Origin: Variovorax brevis
Lineage (GTDB): Bacteria > Pseudomonadota > Gammaproteobacteria > Burkholderiales > Burkholderiaceae_C
DNA length: 64,000 nt
Reading direction: 5' to 3'
Assembly: GCF_030317105.1 (NCBI RefSeq)
Contig: NZ_JASZYG010000009.1
Coordinates: 124,001-188,000, forward strand
Part shown: piece after piece, positions 60,500 to 64,000 of the stretch
Position numbering within the stretch: position 1 is the first letter of the stretch
Layout of the letters: each line of letters begins with the position of its first letter
Position numbers and translations under genes: made by a program
Notes under the pieces: model-generated
What the model was told of the DNA's origin: nothing
Database searches by the model: none
What the model saw: only the letters and a program-made list of their open reading frames with translations

Positions 60500-61474
60500 A
60501 TGGATCGCAGACAACTCATCGCCGGCCTCGCGGCCACTGGCGCCACGCTCGCCGCGCCATGGGCACGCGCGCAGAACTACCCCGACCAGGTGATCAAGTG
60601 GGTCGTTCCCTATCCGGCCGGCGGCGGCACCGACGTGATTGCGCGCACGCTGGCCGAAGCCATGCGCCAGCCGCTGGGCCAGCAGATCGTCGTGGACAAC
60701 CGGCCCGGTGCGTCCACCAACATCGGCTCGGAAATCGTGGCCAGGTCCAAGCCGGACGGCTACACGCTGATGTCGGCCGACAACGCCTTGCTGGCGTTCA
60801 ACGAATTCCTGTTCACCAAGCTGCCCTTCAACCCGCAGAAGGACTTCAGCTACATCGGCGCGATCGGCAAGTTTCCGCTGGCGCTGGTGGTGCACCCCGA
60901 CTTTCCGGCGCAAGACTTCAAGGCCTTCCTGGCCTACGTCAAGGCCAATCCCGGCAAGGTCAACTACGCATCGCCGGGCAACGGCTCGCCGCACCACCTG
61001 GCGATGGAGATGTTCAAGAACCGCACGGGCACCTTCATCACGCACATCCCCTATCGCGGCGCGGCGCCCGCCATGGCCGACGTGATGGGCGGCCAGGTGC
61101 CGTGCATGTTCCTGGACCTGGCCTCGGGCCTCTCGATCATGCAATCGGGCAAGGTGCGGGTGCTCGCCATCGGCACGGGTCAGCGCTCGAAGCTCTTGCC
61201 CAACGTGCCGACGCTGGCCGAAATGGGCGTACCCAACAGCGAGGTGTTCGCCTTCCAGGGCGTGGTTGGCCCTGCCGGGCTGCCTGCGCCCATCGTCAAC
61301 CGGCTCAACGTCGAGCTGAACAAGTCCTTCGGCGTGCCCGCCGTCCAGAAGCGGTTTGCGGACTTCGGCATGGAAGCGACGCCCGGTTCGCCCGAGCAGT
61401 TCCGCGCCATGGCGATTGCCGAAGCCCAGCGCTGGGGCCCGATCATCAAGGCCGCCGGCATCAAGCTGGACTGA
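60500..61474 (+). CDS. Bug-family tripartite tricarboxylate receptor
   Basis: A 324-residue exported binding protein. The N-terminus MDRRQLIAGLAATGATLAAP with cleavage after ARA has a twin Arg (RR), so Tat export is possible. Family motifs are IKWVVPYPAGGGTDVIAR, VVDNRPGASTNIGSE, NYASPGNGSPHHLAMEM and HIPYRGAAPAMADVMGGQV. It lies 53 bases after the DUF2783-like gene on the same strand and may bind the aromatic acid degraded by the hydroxylase. Its start follows CAGGAG. Confidence 0.9.
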   Translation: MDRRQLIAGLAATGATLAAPWARAQNYPDQVIKWVVPYPAGGGTDVIARTLAEAMRQPLGQQIVVDNRPGASTNIGSEIVARSKPDGYTLMSADNALLAFNEFLFTKLPFNPQKDFSYIGAIGKFPLALVVHPDFPAQDFKAFLAYVKANPGKVNYASPGNGSPHHLAMEMFKNRTGTFITHIPYRGAAPAMADVMGGQVPCMFLDLASGLSIMQSGKVRVLAIGTGQRSKLLPNVPTLAEMGVPNSEVFAFQGVVGPAGLPAPIVNRLNVELNKSFGVPAVQKRFADFGMEATPGSPEQFRAMAIAEAQRWGPIIKAAGIKLD

Positions 61475-61495
61475 TCGCGAATGGGCCGCTGCGCG

Positions 61496-62521
61496 TCACT
61501 GCGCGCCGGCCTTGCGCGTGCCATCGGGCGCCACCGCTTGGTCGTGAACCTGCGCGCCACTGTCGTCAAACGTGCGCTCGCGCGTGGCCTGGCCTTTGGC
61601 GTCGTAGGTGGACTCGGTCACCAGCGTGCCCTTGTCGTTGAAGCGGCGGTGAATGCCGATGGGCAGCAGCGGTGCGCGGGCTGGCGCCAGAAAGCGTCCT
61701 TGCGCGGCACGCTGCCCGTTGTCGTGGAATTCCGTTACGTCGGCCACGCGTGAGTCGCCCCGGCCGCTGTAGCTGACCTTGCTGCGCGGCTTGCCGTCGA
61801 CGGAGTAGCTGTCGTCGCGCAGCGGTTCGCCGGCGTCGTCCCATTGCTGGTCGCGCACGAGGATGCCTTTTTCAGAGAACTCCTCTTCGCGCTGCTTCAC
61901 CACCCCGCCGCGGTCGAGCACGGCGAAAACCACTTCGAGTCGCTTGATGCCTTCGGACGAAAAGCGCCGCTCCACGCGCCGCTTGCCGTTGAACTCCTCC
62001 TGCGTCGCGACCTTGCCGTTGTCGTACAGGCTCTCCGAGCGCAGGCGCTTGCCGTTCAGCCAGGTGATGCGCGAGCGCAGCAATCCGTTGATGTCGAACA
62101 GTTCGACCGTGGAAGTCGTCTTGCCGAAGCCGCACAGCCTGGCGTCGTCCACCACGGGCGCGAGCAGCGGCTTGTCGGCACAGCGGAGCAGCGAGAGTTG
62201 TCCGCGCGGGGTGAATTCGGCGACTGCGCGGTCCGCACCCGATTCGTCGCGGAAGGACACGCGGCGCAAGCTGCCGTCGGGATGAAAGTTTCGGATCAGG
62301 CCGACTTCATGCCCGTCGTCAAGGGTCGATTCGCTCGCCAGCTTGCCGGTGTCGCGGTCCTTGCAGCGCATGACGCCGCTCTTGTCCGCCAGGCTTTTGG
62401 CGTCGACGGGATTCACCGCCTTGCCATCGATGTCGCAATCCAGTTGTGCCGCCGCGTGCGCGCTGCCGGCGTTGAAGGCCAACGCCAGCAATACCGTTGC
62501 GCAAGCGGTGGCGTGCTTCAT
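61496..62521 (-). CDS. Exported MORN-like / YwqK-type repeat protein
   Basis: A 341-residue protein with a signal peptide (cut near SAHA). Its body is repeated segments of the form L-x-S-E-S-x-Y-D-N-G-K: VGLIRNFHPDGSLRRVSF, RLRSESLYDNGKVATQEEF, GIKRLEVVF and TLVTESTYDAKGQATRERTF. These are MORN-variant repeats of the YwqK type found in envelope proteins and some antitoxin-like proteins. Function is not predictable. Its start overlaps the VOC gene stop, giving coupled translation. Four cysteines in the N-terminal part may form disulfides. Confidence 0.72.
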   Translation of the reverse strand: MKHATACATVLLALAFNAGSAHAAAQLDCDIDGKAVNPVDAKSLADKSGVMRCKDRDTGKLASESTLDDGHEVGLIRNFHPDGSLRRVSFRDESGADRAVAEFTPRGQLSLLRCADKPLLAPVVDDARLCGFGKTTSTVELFDINGLLRSRITWLNGKRLRSESLYDNGKVATQEEFNGKRRVERRFSSEGIKRLEVVFAVLDRGGVVKQREEEFSEKGILVRDQQWDDAGEPLRDDSYSVDGKPRSKVSYSGRGDSRVADVTEFHDNGQRAAQGRFLAPARAPLLPIGIHRRFNDKGTLVTESTYDAKGQATRERTFDDSGAQVHDQAVAPDGTRKAGAQ

Positions 62522-62928
62522 GTCGCGTAGACGGTGTCGAGCGACTTGAATCCCTTGATTTCGAGCGGGTTGCCGAAAGGATCGCAAAAGAACATCGTCC
62601 ATTGCTCGCCCGGCTGGCCCACGAAGCGGGACTGCGGCGGCAACACGAATTGCGTTCCCGCGGCTTGCAGGCGCTCGGCGAGCGCTTGCCATTCATCCAG
62701 TTGCAAGGCGAGGCCGAAGTGCGGCATGGGCACCATGACATTGCCGACCTTGCCGGTCAGGGTGGTGGTGAAGGGCTCGCCCAGGTGCAGCGAGATCTGG
62801 TGGCCGAAAAAATCGAAGTCCACCCACGTGTCGGTGCTGCGACCTTCGGCGCATCCGAGCACGTTGCCGTAGAAGCCGCGCGCCACGTCCAGGTCGCGCA
62901 CATGAAAGGCAAGGTGAAATATGGACAT
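62518..62928 (-). CDS. VOC-superfamily (glyoxalase/dioxygenase-like) protein
   Basis: A 136-residue VOC fold protein. It starts MSIFHLAFHVRDLDVARGFY with H5 as a likely metal ligand. FGHQISLHLGEP and MFFCDPFGNPLEIKGF give the second His and the late Glu. It may be a lyase, isomerase or dioxygenase on a small molecule. ATG at 62928 begins the typical N-terminal strand; longer frames are not family-like. It overlaps the MORN-like gene by four bases. Confidence 0.8.
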   Translation of the reverse strand: MSIFHLAFHVRDLDVARGFYGNVLGCAEGRSTDTWVDFDFFGHQISLHLGEPFTTTLTGKVGNVMVPMPHFGLALQLDEWQALAERLQAAGTQFVLPPQSRFVGQPGEQWTMFFCDPFGNPLEIKGFKSLDTVYAT

Positions 62929-62998
62929 GTGTGAATTCGTGAAGTTTGTCGCGTTATTGTCTATCCATGTGAGCGCTGGCGCATAATTTCGACTTCCC

Positions 62999-63358
62999 AT
63001 GAATGCCTTTCGACAACTCCACCAACTCGGCCGCCTCGTGCTGCTGTGGTTCGTGCTGTCGCTGGGTGTGGCGGTTGCGGCGCCTGTCGTGCATCCGCAA
63101 GCCATGGAACTCGTTTGCTCCAGCGCCGGTGCCGTCAAGGTCATCGTCAAGGGCGACGACGGCGCGCGCGAACTGGGCGCGAGCCATGTGGACTGCCCGC
63201 TGTGCGTGCTGACGGGGGCCCCGCCACCGCGCGCCGATGCGGGAACGTTCGATCTTCCTCTCCCGCTGGGGCGCGTGCTCCAGTCGATTCCCGCGGCGCG
63301 TCTTGCCGCCGCGACCGCTGCGCCCTTGCCGGCGCGCGGGCCGCCCTCTCTTTCCTGA
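62999..63358 (+). CDS. DUF2946-like exported protein
   Basis: A 119-residue protein with a signal-anchor (LVLLWFVLSLGVAVAAP). The short domain AMELVCSSAGAVKVIV and SHVDCPLCVL carry two Cys motifs that can bind a metal. This matches my memory of DUF2946, often found next to TonB-dependent copper receptors. It precedes the TonB receptor by 107 bases on the same strand, consistent with a copper or other metal uptake pair. The N-terminal region reads RQLHQLGRL. Confidence 0.75.
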   Translation: MNAFRQLHQLGRLVLLWFVLSLGVAVAAPVVHPQAMELVCSSAGAVKVIVKGDDGARELGASHVDCPLCVLTGAPPPRADAGTFDLPLPLGRVLQSIPAARLAAATAAPLPARGPPSLS

Positions 63359-63465
63359 TCTGAATCCGGCCCCGTAGCGCGCCGCGCCCCTGATCGGGCA
63401 GCGGTGCCGCGGCCCTTTCTTGAATCAGAACAGCGTCCCAAGAGGCGCCGGGGAGAGGTAACAAA

Positions 63466-64000
63466 GTGAACAAGAGCATTCTTTCGCTTGCGCTCGGCGC
63501 AGCATTTCCATGGGCGGCATTGCCGGCATCGGCGCAAGACAACCCGCAGCAGGACACTGTCGTCGCGGCTGCCGAAACCCCGGAGCGCACCAAGGCGCTC
63601 GGCGTCGTGACCGTCAGCGGCGGGCGGCCAACGTCGTTGCCCACGCAGATTCCGACGACCATCGAAGGCGTCACGCGCGAGGACATCGAGACGCGCATCA
63701 ACGCCACGGACAGCGAGGACGCGCTCAAGTACCTGCCGAGCCTGTTGGTTCGCAAGCGCTACATCGGCGACTACAACCACGCCATCCTGTCGACGCGGGC
63801 GTCGGGCACTGGCAACAGCGCGCGCTCGGCGGTGTACGCCGACGGCATCCTGCTGTCGAACTACCTGGGCAACGGCATCGCCAACGGCACCAACTACGCG
63901 CCGCGCTGGGGCATGGTGACGCCGGAGGAAATCGATCGTGTCGACGTCATGTACGGGCCTTTCTCCGCCGCGTACCCCGGCAATTCGGCCGGCGCCGTGG
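63466..64000 (+). CDS. TonB-dependent receptor (5' part, continues past window)
   Basis: The first 178 residues of a TonB-dependent outer-membrane receptor, cut by the window end. GTG at 63466 with GGGGAGAGG upstream begins a signal peptide (cut after SAQ). A TonB-box-like GVVTVSGG region and the plug domain follow (EDIETRINATDSEDALKYLP, IDRVDVMYGPFSAAYPGNSAG, given in pieces). The pairing with the DUF2946-like gene suggests a metal such as copper as substrate, but that is inference. The barrel is not visible. Confidence 0.9.
   Translation, partial: MNKSILSLALGAAFPWAALPASAQDNPQQDTVVAAAETPERTKALGVVTVSGGRPTSLPTQIPTTIEGVTREDIETRINATDSEDALKYLPSLLVRKRYIGDYNHAILSTRASGTGNSARSAVYADGILLSNYLGNGIANGTNYAPRWGMVTPEEIDRVDVMYGPFSAAYPGNSAGAV

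Noticed and set aside
1..64000. Search by eye for CRISPR arrays, insertion sequences, integrases and tRNA-linked attachment sites
   Set aside because: No regularly spaced 25-40-base repeats, transposase motifs or integrase genes were seen. The acquired-looking genes show no visible mobile-element borders.

Overview
The window looks like a chromosomal segment of a GC-rich betaproteobacterium, most likely Burkholderiales, family Comamonadaceae, close to Variovorax. This is an inference. It rests on the gene content (Bug-type tripartite receptors, LrgAB, a DUF2242-like lipoprotein, a DUF3567-like protein, TonB/PepSY iron uptake), on the long antisense shadow ORFs typical of GC-rich codon use, and on the encoded proteins. 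No IS element, CRISPR array, tRNA or rRNA was seen. Two genes, a DUF3800 protein (14537-15292) and a UvrD-like helicase (21618-23546), sit in visibly lower-GC patches and look acquired.

Layout. 1-345 is a truncated response regulator. 623-3780 holds a small membrane protein, rsmI, and the conserved yraN / diaA-like / dolP block. 3791-7739 has a beta-hydroxyacid dehydrogenase, the twitching ATPases pilU and pilT, and a YggS protein. 7752-9374 is a secreted caspase-fold protein. 9409-14350 is an amino-acid catabolic block: an Lrp regulator divergent from a bifunctional putA, then gdhA. A candidate orphan small RNA with its own promoter and terminator lies at 14403-14532. 15455-21597 carries a lipoprotein, two tandem AspT/YidE-type antiporters, arginase and an NTF2-like protein. 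23686-30757 holds a periplasmic binding protein and a TetR regulator facing an acyl-CoA ligase and a single-chain BC-BCCP-CT acyl-CoA carboxylase. A probable 6S RNA and a strong terminator follow. 31155-34911 has an SGNH-family protein lacking its catalytic serine, a proline iminopeptidase, a Bug receptor and a small membrane protein. 34908-38886 is an iron-uptake locus (PepSY protein, TonB siderophore receptor, two Fur-box candidates, a small Cys/His protein).

The most interesting region is 39716-45659. It is a tightly coupled RNA-repair operon, rtcB-rnz-rlaP-rtcA. It is divergent from the sigma-54 activator rtcR and preceded by a near-consensus -24/-12 promoter. It joins an RNA ligase, an RNase Z, a Pol-beta-like nucleotidyltransferase and an RNA 3'-phosphate cyclase under one stress-responsive switch.

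45724-55879 contains an amidohydrolase, an HtrA-like protease without a visible signal peptide, a decayed ParDE-type toxin-antitoxin pair, lrgAB, purU, an omega-amino-acid transaminase, a ChaN-like lipoprotein, a DUF3567-like protein, a DUF3108-like protein and a fumarylacetoacetase-family hydrolase. 55885-57580 is a hipBA module whose promoter holds four operator-like elements spaced 50, 50 and 51 bp apart. 57602-61474 is an aromatic-hydroxylase locus (LuxR regulator, FAD monooxygenase, DUF2783-like protein, Bug receptor). The window ends with a MORN-like protein, a VOC protein, a DUF2946-like protein and the start of a TonB-dependent receptor.
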